A stretch of DNA of 64,000 nt from Flavobacterium lotistagni (GCF_011392125.1 NZ_JAAJBU010000011.1:1-64000); one strand, 5' to 3'; positions 8,049-16,898 are shown, counted from the first letter of the stretch. Translations and numbers: made by a program. Notes: generated by a model from the sequence alone, not told the origin.

Positions 8049-8897
8049 ATGTCAATAATTACGCTTACTACCGATTATGGCTTGCGGGATCATTTTGTTG
8101 GTGCTTTGAAGGGAAAAATCCTTTCAGACTTTGCCCAAGCCGTGATTGTCGATATTTCGCACGACATTGATTTGTTTAATACTACCCAAGCGAGTTATAT
8201 CATCGGCGCGAGTTATTCTAATTTTCCCAAAGGCAGTATACATTTGATTGGGGTCGATTTAGAACGCAACAATGAAAACCAGCACTTGGCCATGCAATGG
8301 AACGACCACTATTTCATTTGCGCCGACAACGGAATCCTGAGCATGCTTACACAATACATCAAACCACAAAAGATCGTTTCCATAAATATTCACGACCGAT
8401 TGCCTGTAGAAGCCACTGATTTAGACGTTTTCGTAAAAGTCGCTTGTCATATAGCTAAAGGCGGATTATTAAATGTTATTGGCAAGGAAATCTTTGAAAT
8501 CAAACAAATCACAGAACTGCAACCCGTGGTGGCTTCAGATAAAAATTCAATTAAAGGCCACGTGATTTATGTTGATCATTTTGGAAACGTAGTGACGAAT
8601 ATCTCTAAAAAACTGTTTCTGGAAATAGCCAAAGGACGACCATATGAAATACCAGTCATGCAAGGCCAAAGTCAACGTCGCTCGGTGCCAATCAAGAATA
8701 TCTGGGCGAAATATTCTGATATTTCTGGCGCCGGGAATTATCCGATAAAAAATTACGAAGGCGATAAACTGGCAATTTTCAACGAAGCCGGTTATCTTGA
8801 AATCGCAATTTTCAGAAGCAATCCAAAAAGTGTTGGAACTGCCGAAAGCCTGCTCGGATTGAGCTACCGCGATACAATAACCATCAATTTCAAATAG
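8049..8897 (+). CDS. SAM hydrolase / SAM hydroxide adenosyltransferase (DUF62 family)
   Basis: A 282-residue enzyme of the fluorinase-like superfamily that splits S-adenosylmethionine with hydroxide into adenosine and methionine. It starts MSIITLTTDYGLRDHFVGALKG, where the Asp and Arg are the family's substrate-binding signature. IVDISHDIDLFN, FICADNGILSML and VDHFGNVVTN are also typical. The GTG at 7971 would add an unconserved 26-residue extension and precede the -7 box at 7985, so ATG 8049 is chosen. The small monooxygenase-like gene follows 39 bp downstream and is probably co-transcribed. Confidence 0.9.
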   Translation: MSIITLTTDYGLRDHFVGALKGKILSDFAQAVIVDISHDIDLFNTTQASYIIGASYSNFPKGSIHLIGVDLERNNENQHLAMQWNDHYFICADNGILSMLTQYIKPQKIVSINIHDRLPVEATDLDVFVKVACHIAKGGLLNVIGKEIFEIKQITELQPVVASDKNSIKGHVIYVDHFGNVVTNISKKLFLEIAKGRPYEIPVMQGQSQRRSVPIKNIWAKYSDISGAGNYPIKNYEGDKLAIFNEAGYLEIAIFRSNPKSVGTAESLLGLSYRDTITINFK

Positions 8898-8936
8898 ATT
8901 AACCAAATAACAAAATCAATAGATAACCGCATCATT

Positions 8937-9233
8937 ATGTTTGTAAGAATCGTCAAAATGAGTTTTCATCCTGAAAATATTACTGCTTTCCTAGAGAATT
9001 TTGAATTGATGAAATCCAAGATACGAAACGCGCCAGGAAACCGTTTATTGGAACTGTATCAAGACAAGCACAACCCGAGTATTTTCTTTACTTACAGCTA
9101 TTGGGAAACTGAAGATGACTTGGAGAATTACCGCCGTTCGGAATTGTTTTATGATGTTTGGAATTTTACAAAAAAACTGTTCAACGACAAACCTGAAGCT
9201 TGGAGTGTAGATAAATTAATGAGTTTAACATAA
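8937..9233 (+). CDS. Antibiotic biosynthesis monooxygenase (ABM)-domain protein
   Basis: A 98-residue single-domain protein of the dimeric ferredoxin-like ABM fold. It starts MFVRIVKMSFHPENITAFLENFE, with ILL/LELYQDKHNPSIFFTYSYWE in the middle, as in quinol monooxygenase-like proteins. Members range from cofactor-free oxygenases to proteins of unknown substrate, so no reaction is assigned. It sits between the SAM hydrolase and gldF, all in the same direction. Confidence 0.8.
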   Translation: MFVRIVKMSFHPENITAFLENFELMKSKIRNAPGNRLLELYQDKHNPSIFFTYSYWETEDDLENYRRSELFYDVWNFTKKLFNDKPEAWSVDKLMSLT

Positions 9234-9262
9234 CGTTTTTGGCTCTCAGTTTTCGGTTTTTT

Positions 9263-9275
9263 GTCAACCGTTGAC
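9263..9275. promoter_or_regulatory. Perfect palindrome upstream of gldF
   Basis: GTCAAC-C-GTTGAC, 27 bp ahead of the gldF ATG, in a low-complexity CAAC-rich spacer. It could be an operator, but such sequences also occur as filler ahead of flavobacterial genes. Confidence 0.25.
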
Positions 9276-9301
9276 TGGCAAGCAACAACTGATAACAAAA
9301 T

Positions 9302-10027
9302 ATGAAAGCAATATTACTTCGTGAAATCAAATCGTTTTTCGGATCGCCTGTAGGTTATCTCGTGATTGCGATTTTTTTACTGCTCAACGGTTTATTCCTT
9401 TGGGTGTTTGAAGGCGATTACAACATTCTCAATAGCGGTTTCGCAGATATGAGCCCTTTTTTCACCATCGCGCCATGGATTCTGATCTTCTTAATTCCAG
9501 CGGTAACAATGCGTAGTTTCTCTGACGAAAAAAAACAAGGAACACTTGAGTTGCTTTTAACCAAACCATTGAGCCAATGGCAAATAGTGAATGGTAAATT
9601 TTTCGGATCGATGCTATTGATTACAATCGCAATTTTGCCAACTCTAGTTTACGTTTACGTCATTTCTTCTCTAGGAATGCCAGCCGGAAATATCGATTTG
9701 GGCAGCACCATGGGTTCTTATTTTGGGCTTTTGTTTTTAATTGCTGCTTACTGTTCGATTGGAATTTTTACTTCGGCTTTGACTGAAAACCAGATTGTAG
9801 CTTTTATTCTTTCAGTTTTTTTGTGCTTCTTTTTCTATTTTGCGTTTGATGGTTTGGCAGTTAATTTTCCTAGTGCCGAAAACCTGATTGCTACCATCGG
9901 TATGGACAGCCATTTCAAAAGCATGGGGCGCGGAGTCATTGACACTCGTGATGTGGTTTATTTCACAAGCTTAACCGTTGTTTTTCTATCGTTTACTGTG
10001 TTCAAATTAAAATCAATAAAGAACTGA
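9302..10027 (+). CDS. gldF: Gliding motility ABC transporter permease GldF
   Basis: A 241-residue inner-membrane protein with about six hydrophobic helices. It starts MKAILLREIKSFFGSPVGYLVIAIFLLLNGLFLW, characteristic of GldF, followed by SDEKKQGTLELLLTKPLSQWQIV, the ABC-2 permease cytoplasmic loop. GldF is the membrane subunit of the GldA-GldF-GldG ABC transporter needed for gliding in Flavobacterium johnsoniae. gldA, the ATPase gene, is not in this window, as is usual. The TGA stop shares one base with the gldG ATG (TGATG), so the two are translationally coupled. Confidence 0.93.
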   Translation: MKAILLREIKSFFGSPVGYLVIAIFLLLNGLFLWVFEGDYNILNSGFADMSPFFTIAPWILIFLIPAVTMRSFSDEKKQGTLELLLTKPLSQWQIVNGKFFGSMLLITIAILPTLVYVYVISSLGMPAGNIDLGSTMGSYFGLLFLIAAYCSIGIFTSALTENQIVAFILSVFLCFFFYFAFDGLAVNFPSAENLIATIGMDSHFKSMGRGVIDTRDVVYFTSLTVVFLSFTVFKLKSIKN

Positions 10028-11706
10028 TGGCACACTTTAAATATTACAAACCATTGTGGTTGCTGTTGGCTTTATTGTTAGCTCTGAATATCGTTTCTAG
10101 CCGATTTTTTTATCGCTTTGATTTAACGCAGGACCACCGTTATACGCTTTCCGAAACTTCGTTGAAAATTCTAAAGGAAGTAAAAGAACCACTCATTGTA
10201 GACGTATTTCTTAATGGACAATTTCCCGGGGAATTCAAAAAGTTGCAGACCGAAACCCAGCAAATCCTTGAAGAATTCAAAGCCTACAATAAGAACGTCA
10301 CTTTCCAATTTGTGAACCCAATTGAAAACGAAGAAGAACGCGACACCATCATCCAATCTTTTCTTGAACGCGGCTTAACACCAGTGAATGTTACAGTTCA
10401 AGACAAAGGCAAACAAACCGAAGAAGTGGTTTTCCCTTGGGCCATTGCAACTTATCGCGGTCGAAGCACCAAAGTTCCGTTACTGAAAAACATCATGGGC
10501 GCCTCCACAGCCGAAAAAGTAGTAGGTTCGGTGCAACATCTGGAATACGCTTTTGCCAACGCCTTCAATACAGTTGCGAAAGCCAAAGAGAAGAAAGTGG
10601 CTGTCATCAAAGGAAACGGAGAATTACACGATTTACTGATGGCCGATTTCATCCGTCAGGTACGCGAGAACTATTTCATCGGGACTTTCACACTAGATTC
10701 TGTAGCCAAACAGCCCAACGAAACCTTAAAATATCTCAAACGCTACGATTTGGCCATCATCGCTAAACCAACTGAGAAATTTACCGATGAAGAAAAACAA
10801 GTATTGGATCAATTCATTATCAATGGCGGAAAAACGCTATGGCTCGTGGATCAAGTCAATATTGAAATGGACAGTTTATACAATGACGCAGGCTCTAGTC
10901 TTGCCTATCCGTTCGATTTGAACCTGAACGATTTGTTTTTCAAGTATGGTGTTCGCATCAACCCAACTTTAGTAAAAGATGTGATGGCTACACCAATCGC
11001 TCTTGCAACTGGTGAGCAAGGCAGCGCTACACAATACACGCAATATCCATGGTTTTATTCACCGTTGATATATCCGAGTTCAAAAAATCCAATAGTAACC
11101 AATGTAGATGCTTTGAAATTTGAGTTCGCCAATGGCATGGACACGCTCAAAAACGGAATTAAAAAAACCGTGCTTTTGCAATCATCGCCTTATTCAAAAC
11201 GCGTTGGAACTCCGGTAGAAGTAAATTTGAATATGGTTTCTGAAAGACCGGAACAAAAAGAGTTCATCAATTCCGGTAATATTCCGATGGCGGTTTTACT
11301 TGAAGGAAAATTTCATTCGGTTTATGAAAATCGCGTGTTGCCATTCGCCGAAAAAACGTTTCAACCCATTGGAAAAAACAACAAAATGATTGTGATTTCT
11401 GACGGCGATTTGATCAGAAATCAACTTGACAAAAACTTCCAACCGCTCGAACTCGGTTATGACAAATGGACCAACAAACTCTACGGGAACAAAGAGCTGA
11501 TGATGAATTGTGTGAATTACCTGCTCGACGATACCGGACTTATCAACATCCGAAGCAAAGAAGTCAACTTGCCGTTACTCGATAAGGAAAAAGTATACGC
11601 CGAATACACTAAAACGCAATGGATAACTGTCGGAATACCAATCATTGTACTACTGATTTTTGGTGCACTGTTCACTTATTTGCGAAGGAAACGCTATGCC
11701 CGCTAA
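10027..11706 (+). CDS. gldG: Gliding motility ABC transporter substrate-binding-like protein GldG
   Basis: A 559-residue protein anchored by an N-terminal helix (about residues 10-28, LWLLLALLLALNIVSSRFF) and a C-terminal helix (about 530-550), with a large periplasmic part between. The segment RFDLTQDHRYTLSETSLKIL and the later KKVAVIKGNGELHD are typical of GldG, which has an ABC_transp_aux/DUF4350-like fold. It partners GldF and is overlapped by its stop codon. It was found through gliding mutants, but the transported substrate is not established. Confidence 0.93.
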   Translation: MAHFKYYKPLWLLLALLLALNIVSSRFFYRFDLTQDHRYTLSETSLKILKEVKEPLIVDVFLNGQFPGEFKKLQTETQQILEEFKAYNKNVTFQFVNPIENEEERDTIIQSFLERGLTPVNVTVQDKGKQTEEVVFPWAIATYRGRSTKVPLLKNIMGASTAEKVVGSVQHLEYAFANAFNTVAKAKEKKVAVIKGNGELHDLLMADFIRQVRENYFIGTFTLDSVAKQPNETLKYLKRYDLAIIAKPTEKFTDEEKQVLDQFIINGGKTLWLVDQVNIEMDSLYNDAGSSLAYPFDLNLNDLFFKYGVRINPTLVKDVMATPIALATGEQGSATQYTQYPWFYSPLIYPSSKNPIVTNVDALKFEFANGMDTLKNGIKKTVLLQSSPYSKRVGTPVEVNLNMVSERPEQKEFINSGNIPMAVLLEGKFHSVYENRVLPFAEKTFQPIGKNNKMIVISDGDLIRNQLDKNFQPLELGYDKWTNKLYGNKELMMNCVNYLLDDTGLINIRSKEVNLPLLDKEKVYAEYTKTQWITVGIPIIVLLIFGALFTYLRRKRYAR

Positions 11707-11723
11707 TGTTAATAAAATTCTTT

Positions 11724-11752
11724 TTGTTATTAGGCAGTTTAGGATATATTTG
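11724..11752 (+). promoter_or_regulatory. dnaN promoter
   Basis: TTG (11724-11726), an 18-nt spacer, then TATATTTG (11745-11752), a perfect TAnnTTTG box. The predicted start is near 11759, giving a leader of about 45 nt. Confidence 0.65.
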
Positions 11753-11803
11753 TAAAATGGATGTCATCTAGTCTTTAAAAGCATCCCATAAAATTTAGAG
11801 CAA

Positions 11804-12922
11804 ATGAAATTTATTGTATCGAGTTCTTATCTATTAAAACAACTACAGGTATTGGGTAGCGTAATTAACAGCAGCAACACCTTGCCTATTTTAGACAATT
11901 TTCTTTTCGAACTGAACAGCAAAACCTTAACTGTTTCCGCTTCAGATTTAGAAACCACCATGTCGGCCACTTTAGAAATTGATTCTACCAGCAAAGGCAG
12001 CGTGGCAGTACCCGCCAAATTATTGCTCGAAATTTTAAAGACGTTCCCAGAACAACCTTTAACGTTCACTGTGGAAGAGAACAACACAATTGAAATTAGT
12101 TCAAATTCGGGTAAATATGCTTTGGCTTATGCTCCTGGTGATGAATTCCCTAAATCAGTGAGTTTGGATAATCCTTCGACTACTTTAGTACCTGCCGATG
12201 TTTTGGCTACTGCTATCAGTAAAACTATTTTCGCAGCCGGTAACGACGATTTAAGACCTGTAATGTCTGGAGTGTTTTTTCAGTTTTCGCCAGAAGGTTT
12301 AACTTTCGTGGCTACCGATGCGCACAAGTTGGTAAAATATGCCAGAACCGATGTAAAAGCTTCTCAAGTAGCCGATTTCATCATGCCCAAAAAGCCGTTG
12401 AATATTTTGAAAAGTATTCTAGGAACTTCTGATGCTGAGATAAAAATCGAATACAACGATTCAAACGCCACTTTTTCGTTCGATAATTACGTACTAATGT
12501 GTCGCTTGATTGACGGAAAATATCCAAATTACGAAGCGGTTATCCCAAAAGAAAACCCGAACAAATTAATGATAGACCGCACGCAGTTTTTAAGTTCTGT
12601 ACGTCGCGTAGCTATTTTCTCAAACAAAACTACACACCAAATCCGATTGAAGATTGCCGGTGCCGAACTCAATATTTCTGCTGAAGATATCGATTACTCT
12701 AACAAAGCAGAAGAAAGACTAACTTGTGATTACCAAGGTGACGATATGCAAATCGGTTTCAATTCGCGCTTTTTGACCGAAATGTTGACCAATTTACAAT
12801 CGGATATGATTATGCTCGAAATGTCATTGCCGAACCGCGCGGGAATCTTAACCCCGGTAGACGGTCTCGAAGATGGCGAAACGGTCACTATGCTTGTGAT
12901 GCCTGTGATGCTGAACAACTAA
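11804..12922 (+). CDS. dnaN: DNA polymerase III subunit beta (sliding clamp)
   Basis: A 372-residue protein that dimerises into the ring clamp tethering DNA polymerase III to DNA. It has three similar domains of about 120 residues each. The start MKFIVSSSYLLKQLQ, the inter-domain FPKSVSLDN and AVIPKENPNKLMIDR segments, and the C-terminal TMLVMPVMLNN, part of the peptide-binding pocket, are all typical. It has its own promoter and terminator and is not next to dnaA or gyrB, which is common in Bacteroidota. Confidence 0.96.
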   Translation: MKFIVSSSYLLKQLQVLGSVINSSNTLPILDNFLFELNSKTLTVSASDLETTMSATLEIDSTSKGSVAVPAKLLLEILKTFPEQPLTFTVEENNTIEISSNSGKYALAYAPGDEFPKSVSLDNPSTTLVPADVLATAISKTIFAAGNDDLRPVMSGVFFQFSPEGLTFVATDAHKLVKYARTDVKASQVADFIMPKKPLNILKSILGTSDAEIKIEYNDSNATFSFDNYVLMCRLIDGKYPNYEAVIPKENPNKLMIDRTQFLSSVRRVAIFSNKTTHQIRLKIAGAELNISAEDIDYSNKAEERLTCDYQGDDMQIGFNSRFLTEMLTNLQSDMIMLEMSLPNRAGILTPVDGLEDGETVTMLVMPVMLNN

Positions 12923-12945
12923 ACCCAATTTATTTTTTATACAGG

Positions 12946-12978
12946 CCGCGAGTTCTTTTGGATTCGCGGTTTTTTTTT
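12946..12978 (+). terminator. dnaN rho-independent terminator
   Basis: The stem CCGCGA / TCGCGG with a 12-nt loop is followed by nine T residues. Confidence 0.8.
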
Positions 12979-13087
12979 GCAGTTACTAAGTGGTTTGCCG
13001 CACTTATCAGAAAAAGTAACTTACTCAATCTCAACAAATATACTTTAGCAATTCAATTTAAAATAGTATTATCTTAAACAAATCATT

Positions 13088-14722
13088 ATGAAGATTTCAA
13101 ATATTATCTTTAGTAAAAGGAAATTTTCAAATAGAAAGTTACACTTGAATGACTTTGCTATTGTTTGTAGTCTCCTGCTGCTTTTTATATACGCGACAAC
13201 CAATGCACAGTGCACCACCGGCTCCGAAGCAGGAACTGTATTTACACCCAACTATTCCGGTGACGCAGAAGTAATTTCAGCTAATACGGCTAATGGGTTT
13301 TACACGAAAGTAAACATCCTGCCCAATAGATATTATACTTTTATTGTAATGATATCAAGTCAACCTGAAGCTGGTTATCAAGATTTTATAACCATCACTA
13401 ACGAAACTGGAACGGTAGTTTATGCCTCAGGTTTTGGTATACTAAGATGGTCATCTGGTACAAATACAGGTATAATCCGTTATTACAATCATTTAAGCTC
13501 TAATTGCCTCACTGTGCCCAACAATCGAACAAAGATGCTGTTGAGTTCCGAATCGTTATGTCTTCCACCAACTTCGTACACATCGAGTACTTTGGATAGT
13601 TCAAGCGTGAGTTTGTCATGGAACAGTTCGGTATCTACTCCATCCGACGGCTACGAATATTACGTAAGTAGTTCATCGGCCTATCCATCCAATACCGCCT
13701 CTCAGGTTGTAACTGGAGCAACCGCTAACACCTATGCGTTGCTGACAAATCTAGATAATTCACTGGGGTATACTTGGTGGGTTCGTTCTAATTGCGGCAA
13801 TATTCGCAGCACTTGGACCAAGGCAGGATCGTTTTCGATTTGCACGCCGCCACAAATGACTAACATCAGTAACATCGGGCCGTTTTCGGCAAAGCTAAAT
13901 TGGCAAACTCCCGATCCAGATCCTTATTACGGCTATCAATACGCTATGAGTACGATAAATGCAACGCCTACAACTTGGTCAAGTACTACAACTAATACTG
14001 TCAATTTCACTGGTTTGCTCAGTGGTACGGTCTATTATTATTGGTTGCGGTCAAATTGTGATGCAGATAATCAAAGTAGTTGGGTGAGCGGAAGTTTCAC
14101 CACCGATACTGTCTATTGCACCAATGCAGTATACGGGCTCAGACCTCAAGCTACATTCACACCGGCTTGCACTGGTTCGTGGGAAGAAATAAGTGACAAT
14201 TCCTATTTTGGCGAGTATTGCAACGTAGTAGTCCAGCCCAATACAAATTATATTTTTGGAATTGATTATTTAGAAATAAATGGTGTTTATACGCCTGGAT
14301 ACGTGACCATTACCAATGAAGATGCTAGTGTAAATCATGCAGGCGGAATTGGTGACCTAGAATGGTTTTCTGGAAATAATTCAGGAATAATAAGATTCTA
14401 TTTACATCGAAACGCTTTATGTAATTTCAGGCAAGAAGGAATTGGTAAATACGTAAAATGCTACACAACCTTGAATGTTGATAACAATGAAATGGTTGAC
14501 GTAAAGCTGTTTCCAAATCCAACCACAGATTTTATACACTTAGTCAGTCGACAATCAATAGACAAAATTGAGATAACCAATCCATTGGGGCAAATCATCA
14601 AATCCGAACCTATTCAATCCAAGGAATACACAGCCAACTTATCCGCTATTGCTGCCGGAACTTATTTCGTTAAAATATTGGCTGAGAATACTTCAAAAGT
14701 CTATAAAGTAATCAAGAAGTAA
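13088..14722 (+). CDS. Secreted fibronectin type III protein with T9SS sorting domain
   Basis: A 544-residue secreted protein. The signal segment is a hydrophobic stretch at about residues 22-40 (AIVCSLLLLFIYATTNAQ) after a basic N terminus that is longer than usual. Two fibronectin type III-like domains (about 155-250 and 255-340, each ending near WVRSNCG / WLRSNCD) lie between two copies of another domain, about 41-150 and 344-460. Those copies share a FTP start, P-N-x-x-Y-x-F, I-T-N-E, W-x-SG-x-N-x-GIIR and late Cys. The end (VKLFPNPTTDFIH...GTYFVKIL...KVYKVIKK) is a type A sorting domain. A function in adhesion or extracellular binding is likely but unproven. Confidence 0.88.
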   Translation: MKISNIIFSKRKFSNRKLHLNDFAIVCSLLLLFIYATTNAQCTTGSEAGTVFTPNYSGDAEVISANTANGFYTKVNILPNRYYTFIVMISSQPEAGYQDFITITNETGTVVYASGFGILRWSSGTNTGIIRYYNHLSSNCLTVPNNRTKMLLSSESLCLPPTSYTSSTLDSSSVSLSWNSSVSTPSDGYEYYVSSSSAYPSNTASQVVTGATANTYALLTNLDNSLGYTWWVRSNCGNIRSTWTKAGSFSICTPPQMTNISNIGPFSAKLNWQTPDPDPYYGYQYAMSTINATPTTWSSTTTNTVNFTGLLSGTVYYYWLRSNCDADNQSSWVSGSFTTDTVYCTNAVYGLRPQATFTPACTGSWEEISDNSYFGEYCNVVVQPNTNYIFGIDYLEINGVYTPGYVTITNEDASVNHAGGIGDLEWFSGNNSGIIRFYLHRNALCNFRQEGIGKYVKCYTTLNVDNNEMVDVKLFPNPTTDFIHLVSRQSIDKIEITNPLGQIIKSEPIQSKEYTANLSAIAAGTYFVKILAENTSKVYKVIKK

Positions 14723-14744
14723 TGTTTTTGTAGATTTTATTCGG

Positions 14745-14768
14745 TGGGTTGCACTAGCGGTAAACCCA
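14745..14768 (+). other. Short hairpin after the FN3 gene
   Basis: TGGGTT pairs with AACCCA across a 12-nt loop, 22 bp after the stop codon. No T run follows, so it is a 3' stem of unproven function. Confidence 0.3.
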
Positions 14769-14787
14769 ATTAGCGTAATAAATGTTG

Positions 14788-14857
14788 GCGAATTCTAATT
14801 CAAACCCTGCGAATTCTCATTGGGTATTGTTAAAAGTTACCGTGCTTTTTAGGTTTG
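14788..14857 (+). promoter_or_regulatory. Promoter with two upstream GAATTCT direct repeats, copy 1
   Basis: Two direct repeats, GCGAATTCTAATT at 14788 and GCGAATTCTCATT at 14809, start 21 bp apart, i.e. on the same DNA face. A full consensus promoter follows: TTG (14827-14829), a 20-nt spacer and TAGGTTTG (14850-14857). The -7 box begins 41 bp after the second repeat starts, exactly as at 16899-16968. The arrangement suggests an activator binding as a dimer, as LytTR-type regulators do; the protein is not known. No annotated gene lies immediately downstream. Confidence 0.6.
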
Positions 14858-14863
14858 CGCAAT

Positions 14864-14955
14864 ATTTACAAGCCAACCGAATGGAATTGTACCCACAACA
14901 TTCTGTTTACGATTTTTTGGGGAAGCCGCAGCTTTAGGGTTGCGGTTTTATTTTT
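14864..14955 (+). ncRNA. Candidate small RNA of about 90 nt
   Basis: Transcription from the promoter at 14827-14857 should begin near 14864. It would end at a terminator: stem CCGCA (14926-14930) / TGCGG (14941-14945) with the T-rich tail TTTTATTTTT (14946-14955). The interval has no established gene. It does contain an 18-codon frame, ATG at 14881 to TAG at 14935-14937, reading MELYPQHSVYDFLGKPQL, which runs into the terminator stem. It may be a regulatory RNA, a tiny peptide gene or a remnant. The call rests only on promoter plus terminator. Confidence 0.35.
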
Positions 14956-14987
14956 AAAATAAATTTAAGTGCAGAACAACGACGTTT

Positions 14988-15440
14988 TTAAAGTTCTATT
15001 TTGGTCGTATATTTTACTTCAGAAATCATGAACGTGCTGTGGGTGCTGCCAATATGATCTAAGGTAGTGAGTTTCGTTACCAGAAATTCGCGATAGGCTT
15101 CCATGTCTTTCACGGCTATTTTTAAAATGTAATCGTAATCGCCGCTTACGTGATAACATTCCAGTACTTCTTTTAGTTTCACCACCTCGTTTTCAAACTT
15201 AGTGACGAACTCTTTGGTGTGTTGAACGAGCTTCAAATGACAAAATACCACAAACCCCATCTCAATTTTAGAACGATTTAGCAGTGCTACATACTTTTCA
15301 ATAGTGCCTTCACGCTCTAGTTTCTTGATTCGTTCATATACCGCAGTGACAGAAAGATTCAATTTCAGCGAAAGCGCTTTGGTTGTTAAGCTAGCATTAG
15401 TTTGTAGTAAACCTAGAAGTTTTTTGTCAGTAGTGTCCAT
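14988..15440 (-). CDS. Lrp/AsnC family transcriptional regulator
   Basis: A 150-residue DNA-binding protein. An N-terminal winged helix-turn-helix (TDKKLLGLLQTNASLTTKALSLKLNLSVTAVYERIKKLEREGTIEKY) is followed by a ligand-binding RAM/AsnC domain (VFCHLKL...VLECYHVSGDYDYILKIAVKDME). Such regulators sense amino acids as oligomers. It is divergently transcribed from the Cys/Met lyase gene with 189 bp between them, so it probably controls that gene in response to methionine or a related amino acid. This is inferred from position only. Confidence 0.92.
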   Translation of the reverse strand: MDTTDKKLLGLLQTNASLTTKALSLKLNLSVTAVYERIKKLEREGTIEKYVALLNRSKIEMGFVVFCHLKLVQHTKEFVTKFENEVVKLKEVLECYHVSGDYDYILKIAVKDMEAYREFLVTKLTTLDHIGSTHSTFMISEVKYTTKIEL

Positions 15441-15469
15441 GGTAATGTTTATAAGCTATTAGTGGATTA

Positions 15470-15553
15470 TAGATAATCTATTAAATAGCTGAATCGAATT
15501 CAAATTTAGAAAAAAAATCTACAAAATAAACTTATGATAGTTTTATAATCTAT
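15470..15553. promoter_or_regulatory. Possible operator region between lrp-type gene and PLP lyase
   Basis: Contains the palindrome TAGAT-A-ATCTA (15470-15480) and two copies of ATAATCTAT (15473-15481 and 15545-15553), 72 bp apart in AT-rich DNA. AGCTATT (15454-15460) and AATAGCT (15484-15490) form a further inverted pair. Repeated AT-rich half-sites between divergent genes would suit an Lrp-type protein. Confidence 0.35.
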
Positions 15554-15629
15554 ATTTCAAATTATTGATTGAACATTAAACTAATATTAATGATTTTTAC
15601 ATTTATAAATTAACCTAAATTGATAAAGT

Positions 15630-16835
15630 ATGGAAAACTTTAATCCTGCCGACCGCATTCAAGACTTGCAATATTTTGGAGAATTTGGCGGCGTGAACCC
15701 TTCAATTTCAGACAGTTCCACGTACACTTTCTTATCGGCGAAAACCATGTTTGATACCTTCGAAGGAAATGCCGAAGGGTGTTATTTGTATTCCAGACAT
15801 TCCTCGCCAAGTAACTTATATCTAGACCAAGCATTAGCTGCTATGGAAGGCACAGAGGCGGCCAACGTTTCAGCCTCCGGAATGGGAGCCATTACCCCGA
15901 CACTGTTACAGTTGTGCAGCCACGGCGACCATATTGTTTCGAGCCGGACGATTTACGGCGGAACTTACGCTTTCCTGAAAAATTTCGTCCCGAGATTCGG
16001 TATCCAGACAACATTTGTGGATATTACAAAACTCGATTTGGTCGAGGCTGCAATTACCAAAAACACCAAAGTACTTTATTGCGAAACCGTTAGCAACCCA
16101 CTTTTAGAAGTAGCTGATATTGCGGGTTTGGCGGCCATTGCAAAGCGTCACAATATTAAATTGGTTGTTGACAATACCTTTTCGCCCTTATCTGTAGCGC
16201 CGGCAAAACTGGGTGCAGATATCGTCATTCACAGTTTGACTAAGTATATCAACGGCAGTAGTGATACCGTAGCGGGCGTCACTTGTGCCTCGCGCGAATT
16301 CATCAACAGTTTGAAAGATGTGAACCACGGAGCCAGTATGCTTTTAGGGCCCACCATGGACAGTCTGCGTTCGGCCTCAGTAATGAAAAATCTAAGAACG
16401 CTCCATATCCGAATGAAACAGCACAGTGCCAATGCTTTGTATTTAGCGCAACGATTTGAACACGACGGTTTGAAAACGGTTTATCCGGGTTTGAAAAGCC
16501 ACCCGAGCCACGAAGTTTATAAAAAAATGATCAACCCAGAATACGGTTTTGGCGGTATGATGACTATTGATGTAGGAACTTTACAGAAAGCCAACGCCTT
16601 AATGGAATTGATGCAAGAACGCAACTTGGGTTATCTGGCAGTGAGTTTAGGCTTTTATAAAACACTGTTCAGCGCGCCGGGAACTTCCACCTCAAGCGAA
16701 ATTCCGCTAGAGGAACAACTCGAAATGGGCTTGACTGATGGGCTAATCCGATTCTCGATTGGTCTAGACAACGACATCGAAAGAACCTACCAAATGATGC
16801 GCGCCTGCATGGTCGAATTGGGCGTTTTGAGTTAG
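15630..16835 (+). CDS. Cys/Met metabolism PLP-dependent enzyme, methionine gamma-lyase-like
   Basis: A 401-residue pyridoxal-phosphate enzyme of the cystathionine gamma-synthase family. The PLP lysine is Lys205 in IHSLTKYINGSSD. Tyr54 and Arg56 (YSRHSSPS), Asp181 (VVDNTFSP) and the SASGMGAI phosphate-binding loop are all present, so it should be active. Family members carry out methionine gamma-lyase, cystathionine gamma-lyase or gamma-synthase reactions. The divergent Lrp regulator and lack of biosynthetic neighbours favour a degradative methionine lyase. Substrate assignment is tentative. A strong terminator follows. Confidence 0.88.
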   Translation: MENFNPADRIQDLQYFGEFGGVNPSISDSSTYTFLSAKTMFDTFEGNAEGCYLYSRHSSPSNLYLDQALAAMEGTEAANVSASGMGAITPTLLQLCSHGDHIVSSRTIYGGTYAFLKNFVPRFGIQTTFVDITKLDLVEAAITKNTKVLYCETVSNPLLEVADIAGLAAIAKRHNIKLVVDNTFSPLSVAPAKLGADIVIHSLTKYINGSSDTVAGVTCASREFINSLKDVNHGASMLLGPTMDSLRSASVMKNLRTLHIRMKQHSANALYLAQRFEHDGLKTVYPGLKSHPSHEVYKKMINPEYGFGGMMTIDVGTLQKANALMELMQERNLGYLAVSLGFYKTLFSAPGTSTSSEIPLEEQLEMGLTDGLIRFSIGLDNDIERTYQMMRACMVELGVLS

Positions 16836-16860
16836 ACAAGCTATTTTTCAAAGAATGAAT

Positions 16861-16898
16861 AATCCGTTGAGTTTATCGCTGCAACGGATTTTTTTTTT
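16861..16898 (+). terminator. Rho-independent terminator of the PLP lyase gene
   Basis: The stem AATCCGTTG (16861-16869) / CAACGGATT (16882-16890) runs into ten T residues. Confidence 0.85.

Noticed and set aside
15500..15629. Search for a SAM or other riboswitch ahead of the PLP lyase
   Set aside because: No GC-rich helices or known riboswitch core could be seen in this AT-rich stretch.
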